Made by a program: the position numbers and the translations under genes. Of a stretch of DNA of 64,000 nucleotides, positions 22,310 through 33,840 are shown in pieces. Below the pieces are notes generated by a model that saw only the letters and a list, made by a program, of their open reading frames with translations, searched no databases and was not told the origin of the DNA. Every line of letters starts with the position of its first letter. Position 1 is the first letter of the stretch. The stretch is from Pleurodeles waltl. Lineage: Eukaryota; Chordata; Amphibia; Caudata; Salamandridae. The stretch is from assembly GCF_031143425.1 (NCBI RefSeq), contig NC_090446.1, forward strand, positions 1,022,151,066-1,022,215,065, given 5' to 3'.

Positions 22310-25300
22310 TGTAGGAAGGTAGCCTCTCTCTAGCCTTCTTACCCCCACTTTTGGCCTGTTTGTGAGTACATGTCAGGGTGTTTTTACTGTCTCACGGGGA
22401 TCCTGCTAGCCAGGACCCCAGTGCTCATAGTGAAAACCCTATTTGTCAGTGTGTTTTATATGTCTCACTGGGACTCTGCTAGCCAGGACCCCAGTGCTCA
22501 TAGTTGTGGCCTGAATGTGTTCCCTGTGTGGTGCCTAACTGTGTCACTGAGGCTCTGCTAATCAGAACCTCAGTGCTTATGCTCTCTCTGTCTTTAAAAT
22601 TATCACTGCAGACTAGTGACCATTTTTACCAATTCTTATTGGCACACTGGAACACCTTTATAATTCCCTAGTATATGGTACCTAGGTACCCAGGGTATTG
22701 GGGCTCCAGGAGATCCCTATGGGCTGCAGCATTTATTTTGCCATCCATAGGGCCCTCAGACAATTCGTACACAGGGCTGCCACTGCAGCCTGAGTGAAAT
22801 AACATCCACGTTATTTCACATCCATTTTACACTGCACTGAAGTAACTTAGAAGTCACCTATATGTATAACCCTCACTTGGTGAAGGTTAGGTGCAAAGTT
22901 ACTAAGTGTGAGGGCACCATGGCACTAGCCAAGGTACCCCCACATAGATCAGGGCAATTACCCCAGACTTTGTGAGTGCGGGGACACCATTACACGGGTG
23001 CACTACATATAGGTCAATACCTATATGTAGCTTCACAATGGAAACTCCGAATATGGCCATGTAACATGTCTAAGATCATGGAATTGTCCCCCCCCATGCC
23101 AAATCTGGTATTGGGGTACCAATCCCATGCATTCCCGGGGCTCCAGCATGGACCCTGGGTACTGCCAAACCAGCTCTCTGGAGTTTTCACTGCAGCTACC
23201 GCTGCTGCCACCTCACAGACAGGCTTCTGCCCTCCTGGGGTCTGGGCAGCCCAGTCCCAAGAAGGCAGAACAAAGAATTTCCTCTGAGAGAGGGTGTTAC
23301 ACCCTCTCCCTTTGGAAATAGGTGTTACAGGCTGGGGAGGGGTAGCCTCCCCAGCCTCTGGAAATGCTGTGAAGGGCACAGATGGTGCCCTCCTTGCATA
23401 AGCCGGTCTACACCGGTTCAGGGACCCCTTGCCTCTGCTCTGGCGTGAAACTGGACAAAGGAAAGAGGAGTGACCTCTCCCCTGTCCATCACCACCCTAG
23501 GGGTGGTGCCCAGAGGTCCTCCAGTGTGTCCCAGACTTCAGCCATCTTGCTTTGCAAGGTATGGGGGCACTCTGGAGTACTTTGAGTGGCCAGTGCCAGC
23601 AGGTGATGTCAGAGACACCCATTGATAGGTCCTTATCTGATAAGGTAGCCAAACCCCCTCTCAGGGCTATTTAGAGTCTCTCCTGTGGGTTCTCTTCAGA
23701 TTCTGCTTGCATGTTTCCTTCAGGAATCCTCTGCAACTACTACTTCATCCTCTGACCTCGGATCAACCACAGTCTGCTCCAGGAACCACTGTACCAGCAA
23801 CAAAAGTATCCACAAGGAATACTTTTCCTCTGCAACTTCAGCTCCAGCCAGCAACGGCAACAGTTTCCACAGTGTGCACGGTCTGGGGACTCCCTGTCTT
23901 CACCCTGCACCAGAAGGTCTGAAGAAATCTCCCGTAGGGTGACGGAGTCACTCCCCTGCTCATGCAGGCACCTTCCAAGACGATGACCGGTACCCTTGGA
24001 CTCCTTTCACAGCGAATGAGCGTGCTCCTAAGGACACAGAGGGTGGACCCTATCAACATAGACTGTCCTGAGGTCCTGCTGATGCAATTTGGAGGAGGTA
24101 AGACCTTGCCTTCCCTGAGAGCGATGGTACCCCTGTGTAGTGCGTCTTCTTCACCTCCTGAGGCCTCCGTGCACTATTTGCAAAATTCCTTTGTGCACAG
24201 TCTGGCCCAGGACCCCAGCACTCATCCTGTGATGCTCAACTCGCTGAGTTGTTCTCCAGCATCGTGGGACCTTCCTATGTTGTGCTGCACCAACTGCGTT
24301 TTGCAGCCTCTATGTCCCCGTGTCCTGGGACTCCAGTGGGTGCTATCTAGCATCCTGAGGGTTCTCCAAGGTGCTGAGAGCCCCTCTTCCTCCCCACACA
24401 GAGTTGAGGCCCCCAGGTCCATCCTGGGTCCAACCAGTGCCATTTTGATGAAAAACATATATTTGTTGTACCCAAGGCTTGTTGGTGACTTCAAACACAA
24501 AATCAAATCTGCATTCATCTTCACGTCATGGGACATCTTCTGCACCATGCAGGAACCCTCAGGCATCTTCCTAGGATGCGTTCCTGCAGTCTTCGTTCAA
24601 CCAGGGACTCTTTTTTTGCACCCTCTTCTAGGTTGGCAGGGGCTCCTTCCCTTCCTGGTACTTCTTTCGACTTCTGGACTTGGTCCCCTTCTTTTGCAGG
24701 TCTTCAGGTCCAGGAATCCAGAAGTTGTTGTTTGCAGACTTGGTTGGTTACTGCAATATCCCAATCTCGAGGTGTAATGTGTCCTAAGGAAACTTGCAGT
24801 ACTTTACTCCTGCTTTTCTGGGCTCTGGGGTGGGGTAATTTACTTACCTTTTCTGTATTCTTACTCTCCCAGCGATTCTGCACACAGTGCATTTGTCTAG
24901 GGGGGAATTTGTGATTCGCATTCCACTTTCTTAGTATATGGTTTGTGTTACCCCTAGAACTATTTTCTCCCATTGCATTCTATAGCATTTCCTATTGTTT
25001 GCACTATCCTATGTCCAATTACTTACCTTATTTTGGTGTCTAGTATATATATTGTGTATAATACTTACCTCCAGAAGAAGTATTGCCTCTAAGATATTTT
25101 TGGTACTGTGTCACCCAAATAAATACCTTTATTTTTGGTAACATTGAGTATTGTCTTTACTTCTGTATGAGTACTGTGTAACTATAAGTTGTTTTGCATG
25201 TCTCTTAGTTCAGCCTAACCTGCTCGGCTATAGCTACCTCTATCAACCCAAGCTGCTAGAACACTACTACTTCACTAATAAGAGATAACTGGACCTGGTA

Positions 25301-25351
25301 TAAGGTGTAAGTACGCAAGGTGGCCACTACAAACCAGGCCAGCCTCCTACA
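22310..25351 (+). mobile_element. Solo LTR, third LTR family (~3.0 kb)
   Basis: It begins TGTAGGAAGGTAGCC and ends CAGCCTCCTACA, giving TG...CA ends. Near the start the motif CTGCTAGCCAGGACCCCAG is present in three degenerate tandem copies (about 22395, 22475 and 22555). The end region is rich in AATAAA-like words (for example near 25122). The flanks CCCAT and GTATG do not match, so no target duplication is evident. The 271-residue frame at 23962-24777 lacks any known motif and is treated as chance. Confidence 0.7.
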
Positions 25352-25359
25352 GTATGTAC

Positions 25360-26480
25360 CATGATATCATTTATACTCATGGCCCATCTGAAAGAAAACA
25401 TGGGTTTCTTAAAGTCCAAGCCCCCTGAGTGTAAGATTCACCAGTTTTTATTTATGATTCTATGGAAGGCGTTGGACAAAGTACTGAAAAGGTTCATCCA
25501 TATTAGTCTGTCATCCCTTTCCTTCACATATGTCTGGAGCAGCTAGTCTCTGTTGTTTAGAGCTCTCTTCTTAGCCCTTGTTATCAGGTGTGGAGGGTAG
25601 TTCTTGTCACTTTCCTACATTGCCTGTTTTCTGGCATATGGCTTTTAATATCTCAAGAGATGCAGAAACTGTCCAACAGGTATGTTCTCATGGAGTGATC
25701 GTGGATCAAAACAGAGGAGATTGTCATGATCAGTTGCCTGGAAGAAGTCCTCTGTCTTGAGTTGTCCTTCTTCTGCTTTTATCAGGAGGTTGAGAAAGGG
25801 TGGTCCCGATCCCCTGATTGTCTTTGTGAATTTCAGAAAAGGATTGAGAGCATTGAGCCACTCTGCTAACTCAAAGGCCTCTTTCTTGGTGCCTGTCCAG
25901 ATTAAAAGCACTTCATCGATTGTACCTTTTTCAACATTCTTATTTTACCCAAAGATGAGTTATCATGGTGTCACACATACTCAGGGTCTGATTTAGGATT
26001 TGGAGGAGATGTTACTCCATTACAACAGTGAGGGATATCCTGTCCGCCGAAATCTAAATCACATTGAGAACAATGGGATTTAGATTTCGGCAGAGAGGAT
26101 ATCTGTCACTGTTGTGTCGGAGTAACTCCTCCGCCGAGATCTAAATCAGGCCCTCAGTCTCAAAAGAGTGGATGTAGAGGCAGACCAGACTCGGGACAAA
26201 AGTGCTGTGAACTTGGAGTAAAAATTCCCCCTCATACTTGAAGAAATTCCCAGTTAAGGCCAGGTGTGCAAGATCAAGCATGTATTCTCTCAGTGCTGTG
26301 GAGGTCCATTCAAATTAACTTAAGATATTGTCGATTACTTCAAGAGTTGCTTCCTGTGGAACACTAATGTATAAATATTCCAGGTCTAGGCTAATGAAAA
26401 GTTTCTTTGAAAAGATTTAAGACATCCATGGTGTCTTCTACAAAAGTCGGCATTTTTCAAACTAAAGGTCTCAAAGTCCT
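25360..26480 (-). pseudogene. Penelope-like reverse transcriptase remnant
   Basis: The minus strand reads, in order, KKLFISLDLEYLYISVPQE near 26400, REYMLDLAHLALTGNFFKYE near 26280, then (after a MITE) LLIWTGTKKEAFELAEWLN and GQFLHLLRY at 25911-25645. Further decayed pieces include NYPPHLITRAKKRAL and INKNW. These match the reverse transcriptase of Penelope/Neptune-like elements, which reads LYTSIP...GNFF...GQFLR. The region with the catalytic YxDD is lost to the MITE insertion and decay. I do not see the GIY-YIG endonuclease. Confidence 0.7.
25984..26153. mobile_element. Small MITE with GGGYCTGATTTAG termini
   Basis: About 170 bp with ends GGGTCTGATTTAGG and CTAAATCAGGCCC, flanked by TCA on both sides. 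The interior is near-palindromic around GGATATC...GATATC words. It sits inside the Penelope-like fragment. A related decayed copy is at 26846-26956. Confidence 0.65.
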
Positions 26481-26845
26481 CCAACTCCTCAGACTCCTCG
26501 TCAAGAAATATGTCTCATCTGACTCAGAAGAAGAGTATTCCAAGGAAGGCATCCGAGGAGAGGTGGGAGATTGAATCAAAGGGGTTTTCACCCCCACCCG
26601 ATTCCCTTTGAACCAACAGCCCCTAATGACACTACTTGGAGATGGCCATTGAATTATGGTCCTCCCTCTAATTATGGACCACCACCCTTTGTACCAGCAC
26701 AAAACATGCCACGGTTCTATCCCAACATTGCCTTTTTAGAGCGAAGCAGGGGAGGAGGGAAGAGAAAAGGAGTGAACTGGCAACACAGGAGACCCAGCCC
26801 AAACCAAACATCCTGAGGGAACAAAACCCAGAGCAAGCAGAACTT
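26481..26845 (+). other. Unrecognised segment with an 81-codon frame
   Basis: The plus frame at 26571-26816 is Pro/Asn/Arg-rich and ends in a glycine/arginine stretch (RSRGGGKRKG). It might be a piece of a retroelement ORF1. No family is assigned. Confidence 0.25.
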
Positions 26846-26956
26846 AGGATATGATTTAGAGTTTGGCAGATGGGTTACTCTGTCACAAAAGTGACAGATA
26901 TCCCAACTGCCGTATTCCGATCTCCATAGGCTATTATGGTTTCGTAATACAGCAGA
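26846..26956. mobile_element. Decayed copy of the GATTTAG-type MITE
   Basis: It contains TATGATTTAGAGTTTGGCAG and GTGACAGATATCC, matching the interior of the MITE at 25984. One end abuts the right inverted-repeat arm. Confidence 0.5.
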
Positions 26957-28430
26957 ATGTTAGGCTAGTATTTATGGTCACTTTGAGGAGGCCCGTCCAT
27001 TTTTTCATGAGGAACTGATTAGTTGCACATGGACGATGAAGCCTATGTTACCAGTAATTTTTGGCTTTATGATTTAAACCAATCAACCTTCTCTACATTA
27101 CACCCATTTGTATAAGTGTTCTTATCAAATGTCACCTTCTTGTACTGATTTTTTTTTGCGAACTTTTTACCATAGTGGTCTCAATTCCCCGCATTCAACA
27201 AATAATTTGTTTATATAATCAATGGTGTTGTTTTTATTAAGACTCTTACTCCAGTGTTAACAAACCCAGCAAGCAATTTTTGTTGATGATCAATACAGAT
27301 TTGGTGCCTGTGCACGGGGTTTTTGTTTTGTAGTTGAAATACCCCTTCTCCCTTGGACCACGATCGCCATGACCCACCATTATCAGAACATTATCATAGG
27401 GTGCCTTACTGTGGCATGCCCTTTGTTAAAGGACATGGAACTGCATTACCCAGGAGGTGCAGTCGCCCAACTGCCACAATGCCCTTCTCTGTTCCTAGAT
27501 ATCAGGACCAGCCTAACAAAGTTGCGGCTGGCAGTCAGTGCGATCAATTTTGGTACACCAGTACGGTGTCCTCTTGAGGCAGGAAGTTCAGGAAGAGGCA
27601 GGGACCGTAGGGGCCTACTCTATGATGGATTTGGGTGCACCCTTGCCATCGCAGCTAGAGTGGCTAGATAATTCCAATCACTATATCTATGACAATGAAG
27701 GGTGCATACAGTCCAAAGACATTGACCCCTATTTCCTACAGCTCTGACGCACGCCAGCGTCTCTCCTATTATTGTTATTTTGGTTGTCTCGCACTTTCAG
27801 GTATGTTTGTCCCACAGTGAGGGCAGCCTTTTTCGACATATGGTCACTCATGTATGTACAGATGTGGCGTGGTGCATCCATGAGAGTTGAGGCCACCTAT
27901 TAGTCCTTATTTGATGATCCATCTTGTCTAGCCCTGACGAACGCTGGTGACTTCTTTACCAATTTCTTTTAGTTGGCTTGCACTATTAGGTGGGTTATTG
28001 AACATATGGTCACCTATATTTGTTGGAATGTGGTGTGGTGCATCTGTCTGGGTGGGCCTCACTCTTTATTTTCAATATTGAGTCCTAATAGAGACATAAT
28101 TGGACACTTTTACCCTCTGTTGGTCACTTTGTCTTGGGTCCACCACGGCCACCAATGATCTCCAAATACTGTATTGGTAGGCCCATGTGACCACTACATG
28201 CTGAACTTGGTCATGGTGTTGGGATTTTCCCTTTGGTCCCCTACTACCTCGGGGGATCCTTGGCATAAGACCACTAAAAGTTTATTATAACTCTAATGGT
28301 CTGTGAAGATCGTATTTACATCATTAGTTGGTTTGTGTCAATGAGATTCTCTTTATGCGCATTATATTAATCTCTTTTTTTAATTCCAGTTACAGGAGCA
28401 GAGTAGAGGGTTGTTATGTAGGCTTCTGTT
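26957..28430 (-). repeat. Right arm of the large inverted repeat, inner part
   Basis: This is the reverse complement of roughly 20560-22130. The homology stops at about 28430 (near CTACTCTGCTCCTGTAAC on the minus strand) and resumes at about 31880, so a 3.4-kb insertion splits this arm. Confidence 0.72.
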
Positions 28431-30600
28431 TGATATGGGGTCTTTGGTCAGTAGTCAGGTTACCCCCTGTCCAAGCAAGGACCCTCACTCTAGTCAGGGT
28501 AAGTCACACAAAATCCAAATTATCCTGTGCCCACCCTCTAGTAGCTTGGCTCTGAGCAGTCAGGCTTAACTTATAAGGCAATGTGTAAAGTAATTATGCA
28601 ATAAATAATGCAATAACACAGTAGAGCACCACAAACATACACCACACAGTGTTTAGAAAAGTAAATAATATTTATCTGGTAAGATCCACGTCAAAACGAT
28701 AAAGATTCTATAAGTATACGTTGAAATATCACTGAAAAAATTATATAAAGTGTCTTTAGTCTTTTAAAAAGCAACAAGTGTCTCTCGTAAGCACAAAGTA
28801 CCTGGTTTGCGTTCAAATTCTCCGCAAGGGACCGCAGTGGAGGAGATGCGTGGAAAACAGGATGGTGTGCGTCGATTTTTCTGGCCCACACAGACAATGT
28901 GTTTTTGAGTTTTCACACAGGGTTGCCTTTGCGACGATTTCCGGCGCATAGACTGGGTTCCTCTTCGGGTTGAGAGGTTTTCGGACCCCGGGGATGATGC
29001 GTCGAAATCCTGGGCATGCAGAACAAAGTCACAGAGGCTGCATCGATCCGGTGGGCGATGCGTGAAAATTTCTGCCCGGCAGGCGCTGCACCAATTCCTC
29101 TCAGGAAGTCGGGCTGCATTGTTCCAGCTAGGCTTTGCATCAATCCAGTGGGTCATGCGTCGAATTTCCAGTCGCAATGTTGGCACTGCATCGATTTTCT
29201 CCTTGCGAAGGCGGGCTGAGTCATTCCGGTTCGGCGTGCAGTGATTTTCTCACCGCAATTCAGGCTGTACACCGTTTCTTGCAGGCTGTGTGTCGATTTT
29301 CACCGCACAAGGAGTTCTTTTGCAGGAATGAAGTCTTTTTGGTCCTGAGACTACAGGGAATAGGAGGGAACAGGAGGCAAGCTGTATCCAAGCGCTTGGA
29401 GAGCACTTCTCACACATCCAGAGAGCAGCAAGGCAGCAGGGCAACAGCAAGGCAGCAGTCCTTCTCAGAAAAGCAGTCCAGGTGAGTCCTTTAGGCAGCC
29501 AGGCAGTTCTTCTTGGCAGGTTTCTGGTTCAGGGTTTCTTCTCCAGGAAGTGTCTGAGTTGGTAGGGTCAGCGACCCTGCTTAAATACCCAAATGGGCCT
29601 CTGAAGTAGGGGAGACCTCAAATAGTGGATTAGAAGTGCACAAGGTCCCCTTTCAGTTCCATCCGGTCTGCCAGTGTCCCAGTAGGGGGTGTGGCAGTCC
29701 TTTGTGTGAGGGCAGGCTACTGTCCTTTGACATGTAAGTGTCAGGCCACCCACCCTCCCAGCCCAGGAAGACCCATTCAATATGCAGATGTATGCAAGTG
29801 TGACTGAGCATCCTGTGTTTGGGGTTATCGGAGTGAATGCACAAGGGAGCTGTCAACTAAACCTAGCCAGACGTGGATTGTAAGGCACAAAAGGATTTAA
29901 GTGCATAGAAATGCTCACTTTCTAAAAGTGGCATTTCTAAAATAGTAATATTAAATACAACTTCACCAGTCAGCAGGGCTTTGTATTACCATCCTGGCCA
30001 TACTAAATATGACCTTGTCCCTCCTTTCAGATCAGACTCTACCACTCAAACAGTATATGAGGGTAGCCCTAATGTTAGCCTATGAAAGGAGCAGGCCCTC
30101 ACAGTAGTGTAAAAATGAATTTCGGAGTTTTACACTACAGGGAAATATAAACTGCACAGGTACATGTCCTGCCTTTTAGCTACCTAGCACCCTGCCCTAT
30201 CGGTTATCTAGGGCCTACGTTAGGGGTGACTTTTATGTAGAAAAAGGGGAGTTTAAGGCTTGGCAAGTACTTTTAAATGGCAAGTCGAATTGGCAGTGAA
30301 CCTGCACACACAGGCAGTGCAATGGCAGGCCTGAGGCATGGTTAAGAGGCTACTTATGTGGGTGGCACAATCAGTGCTGCAGACCCACTATTAGCATTTC
30401 ATCTACAGGCCCTGGATACATGTAGTGCACTTTACTGGGGTTTTACAAAAATATTAAATAAGCCAATTGGGTATGAACCAATGTGACCATGTTTTAAGGG
30501 AGAGAACATATGCACTTTAGCACTGGTTAGCAGTGGTAAAGTGTTCAGAGTAAGCACTTCTCAAACCAAGACTGATGTATCTACATTGTGGGCTTTAGTC
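28431..30600 (-). mobile_element. LTR-like sequence, minus orientation
   Basis: The segment near 30500 (TTTAGCACTGGTTAGCAGTG) matches 54595-54625, where the unit ends as a minus-oriented LTR start TGTTAGACCTGGC. The interior at 28830-29310 has degenerate repeats of about 40-55 bp built around GCRTCGATTTT. It is probably an LTR or a truncated LTR element inserted in the right arm. Exact ends and target duplication were not found, and no coding frame is credible. Confidence 0.45.
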
Positions 30601-30719
30601 TGGCCACAGCCACCCCATTTTCTGCCACCATCCTCGCTACAATTTTAAGCATGCTCATTTCTGATTTCAATGGCTGACCGGTCCCTCTGCACATTAGGAG
30701 CGCTATTCCTGTTTCTCTG

Positions 30720-31510
30720 TTTTTCATATGGCTGATTCCTTTTTTACGTCTCTCTGCCTGTTTTCTGTTTATTTGTTCTTGATCTCTGTTTCTGGTCTTT
30801 TATTCCTCCTTTTGTGCCTTTCTGTTTGTGCCATCCTACTCATTTTTTTACTTCTATTTCTGCTGTTATGCTTGCTTTTATGGTCCTTTCATGTTTTCTG
30901 TTTCTGCCTTTCTGCTTGATTCTTGAACTCGGTTTCTTACTTTCTGCTCATTTGTTCCTCTGTTTGTGCCATTCTGCTCAATTATTGACTTCTATTTCTG
31001 CCTATATGATTATTTCATGCTCCTTTCCTCCCATCTGTTTCTGTCTTTATGCTTGATTCTTGACCTCTGTTTCTGCCTTTCTGCTTGTTTCTTAAACTCG
31101 ACCTTTCTGCTTGTTTTTTGCTTGTTTCTTCCCCTCTGCTTGTGCCTTTCTGCTTGTTTCTTGCCTTCTGTTTGTGCATGTCTTTCTGCTTGTTTCTTGC
31201 CTCTGTGTCTTTCTGCTCATTTCTTGCCCTCTGTTTCTGTCTCTCTTCCTTCTGTTTCCGCCTTTATGCTTGTTTTTTGCTTGCTGTTTGTGCCTTTTTG
31301 CTTGTTCTTTGCCCTCTGTTTCTGCATTACTGCTCATTTTATTCTCATTTCTTGCTGTTTCTGCCTTTCTGCTTGTTTCTTGCTGCTTCTGCCAGTTTCT
31401 TGCCTTCTGTTTGTGCCTTTCAGCTCATTTCTTGCCCTCTTCTTATGCCTTTCTGCCCATTTGCTGCTTGTTTCTTGCCCTACTTGTAACTTTCTGCTCA
31501 TTTCTTGTTA
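30720..31510 (+). repeat. Pyrimidine-rich minisatellite
   Basis: About 790 bp made almost only of T and C on the plus strand, with units of variable length (about 27-55 bp) such as TTTCTGCTTGTTTCTTGCC. Several frames are open across it simply because of composition, giving Cys/Leu/Phe-rich translations. Confidence 0.8.
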
Positions 31511-31879
31511 TTATGCCATGTGCCATATCCCTTTCCCTTGTTGCTTCTTTTCCCTAAATCCTTTCTTCTTCACCCCCACCGGCCCCTGTCCCTGTTTCAT
31601 CTCATCCCCAACCGTAATTGCCCTCCTCCATGCCTGGATTCTACAACTTTTTCTGTGGCTTCTCAGCAACTGGAGTGACCCGAGAGCACTTACTCCTGCA
31701 GTGTGACTATCTTTGGGGCCCAAATACAGACACAGCCTTTTTGCCACTCAACCCCATCGTGATCCACCCTCAGAACCGCAGCAGACACCTCACCTGCCCT
31801 CTCATTCACCACCCCACTGCACTCCAGTGCACCGCCCCACCCCATTGCCGAGACCTATTGGCTTTGTCAATGCTTGTTT
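31511..31879. other. No recognisable feature
   Basis: C-rich, with no credible gene. It ends where homology to the left inverted-repeat arm resumes. Confidence 0.4.
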
Positions 31880-32205
31880 AATTATTCTCACTACAAAGAG
31901 TGTGACTACAGAGGCCATCATCAACTCCCAGACCACAGGGTGAATTGCCTTTATTGATGAGGTAAGGAATATAATCTGTGATTTAGATGGTTTTTGCATG
32001 TGCATAAGTTTTGTGCACATAACCATGCCCACCTTTTTCAGGCGTTATGAATGGCTTGATTTTCAGTATCACGTGTTGTTTGCACTCAAAACATGATCAT
32101 CTATGCATATTGAATTGCAAATATTTTGAGCATTTTGTGCATTCCCTTTTTCCGAATAGCATTTATACTAATGTATATTTGTTTTATTGTGCTTAACAGT
32201 GGCGG
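31880..32205 (-). repeat. Right arm of the large inverted repeat, outer part
   Basis: The reverse complement matches 20198-20520, including GTGGGCAT near the poly-A of AAAAAGG and AACACAATAAAAC near the outer edge. Together with 26957-28430 it completes the arm. Confidence 0.7.
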
Positions 32206-32414
32206 CTGGTGACATTTGAAGTGTTGGGGTGTAAAAGTATGGGTACAACTTTTATGTAGCGTCTGAAGCAAGCAAGCTCAATGGACAAACGTGGGATCCA
32301 GGGTCGGTCCTTCTCCAAAGAAAAAATTGAAGAAAGATTGATAAATGGTGCATTTGAAAGGAAATACATTTAGTGAGAAAGCACAGTTTATAAAGCAGTG
32401 GGAATATATAGTCT
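32206..32414. other. Short unclassified segment
   Basis: It begins AGTGGCGGCTGGTGACATTT just outside the inverted repeat, which may be the start of another repeat family. No gene. Confidence 0.3.
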
Positions 32415-32742
32415 TGAAATATTAACCTGTTCTGTGCCTTGGACGAGATGATCTCGTCCAAGGCTACAGTTCCTCTGTGCCTTGGACGAGATCATCTCGT
32501 CCATGGCACAGGGAAACTTGGGGGAGCGCTAGCGCGCCCCCCGTGCACCCCCCGCCCCCCCCAAGGCGGGGATGGAAGGGGAAGACCTTCCCCTTCCACC
32601 CCGACCCCCCCCCGTGACGTCAGCGCGCTGATTAGTCACAGGGGCCTCCCCCATCGAAAGAGAAATGCTAAGCATTTCTCTTTCAATCACGTGGGGGAGG
32701 CCCGGAGGGGCTTCAAAGGGAAGGAAATGTATTTCCGAGCAA
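32415..32742. repeat. Serial hairpin array, first part
   Basis: Consecutive palindromes are visible: 32436-32464 (14-bp arms, GCCTTGGACGAGAT), 32477-32509 (arms of 16 with one mismatch), GGGGGAGCGCTAGCGCGCCCCC, GGGGATGGAAGGGGAAG with its complement, and GGCCTCCCCCATCGAAAG through to GTGGGGGAGGCC. Almost every base lies in a potential stem. Confidence 0.7.
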
Positions 32743-33390
32743 ATTTATTTTAGGCCATTTCTGCCCCCCCCTGGGGGGGGCCCGGGGGGGGCAGAACCCT
32801 CTAGGCGCCAGAGCACATTTTTTTGTGTGTTTTTTTGTGTTTTTTTTTTTTCTTTAGAGATGGGTAGCGACCCATCAGGCAAGGGTCGCTGCCCTGGGGG
32901 GCAAATTGTATTTAGACAATTTCTGCCCCCCTTGGGGGCAGATTGCCCGATTTTAGATCAATCTGCCCCCAAGGGGGCAGAAACCACTAGGCACCTGGGA
33001 TTTGTTTTTTGGCGCCAATGTCACGCATTTATTTTAGGCCATTTCTGCCCCCGGGGGGGCAGAAACCTCTAGGCGCCAGGGCAAAACAAAATTTTGTGTT
33101 TTTTTTTTTGTTCGTTTGTTTTTTTAGAGATGGGTAGCGACCCATCAGGCAAGGGTCGCTGCCCAGGGGGGCAAATTGTATTTAGGCCATTTTTGCCCCC
33201 CTTGGGGGCAGATTGGCCGATTGTAGGTCAATCTGCCCCCAAGGGGGCAGAAACCACGAGGCACCTGGGATTTGTTTTTTGGCACCAATGTCACGCAGGG
33301 GGAGCGACCCCGTAGGCAGGGGTCACTCCGGGGGGGGGGGAGGCTGGGTGTTGGGGGGGCAAATTTATTTTAGGCCATTTTTGCCCCCCC
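32743..33390 (+). repeat. Tandem units of about 285-330 bp, hairpin-rich
   Basis: The unit starts TTTATTTTAGGCCATTT at about 32745, 33028 and (partial) 33363. Each contains AGCGACCC/GGGTCGCT and TCTGCCCCC/GGGGGCAGA stems. The second unit carries an extra G-rich insert at about 33298-33360. The array ends abruptly in Harbinger B's 64-bp repeat. Confidence 0.75.
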
Positions 33391-33392
33391 TG

Positions 33393-33740
33393 GGGAGTGC
33401 AAAGCCACAGTCTCACAAGTCTCTACAGTGGGTGGTTTGCCCACTGTTCAATCCTGGGGAGTGCAAAGCCACAGTCTCACAAGTCTCTACAGTGGGTGGT
33501 TTGCCCACTGTTCAATCCTGGGGAGTGCAAAGCTACAGGCTCACAAGTCTCTACAGTGGGTGGTTTGCCCACTGTTCTATCCTGGGGAGTGCAAAGCCAC
33601 AGTCTCACAAGTCTCTACAGTGGGTGGTTTGCCCACTGTTCAATCCTGGGGAGTGCAAAGCCACAGTCTCACAAGTCTCTACAGAGGGTGGATTGCCCAC
33701 TGTACCATCCTGGGGAGTGCAAAGCCACACTCTATCAAGT
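33393..33740 (-). repeat. 64-bp tandem repeat, about 5.5 copies
   Basis: The unit on plus starts GGGGAGTGCAAAGCCACAGT and ends GTTCAATCCT. It is related on the minus strand to the 82-bp repeat of element A. Confidence 0.85.
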
Positions 33741-33840
33741 GGATTACAGACTCCACTGGTTCTGGAGGAGGCATGGTGTCCAGAGTGCTTCGTGCAGCCC
33801 TGCCGACACAGATCCGGCCCTTCCCCTTCTGCCAATGGGC

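Noticed and set aside
23962..24777. 271-residue frame inside the solo LTR
   Set aside because: It lies wholly within an LTR, overlaps other open frames and shows no recognisable domain.
30814..31706. Overlapping 134-246-residue frames rich in Cys, Leu and Phe that look like membrane proteins
   Set aside because: They are translations of the pyrimidine-rich minisatellite; several frames are open at once and no family motif is present.
33393..33740. Regular short repeats resembling a CRISPR array
   Set aside because: Units are contiguous without unique spacers and sit in a eukaryotic transposon.
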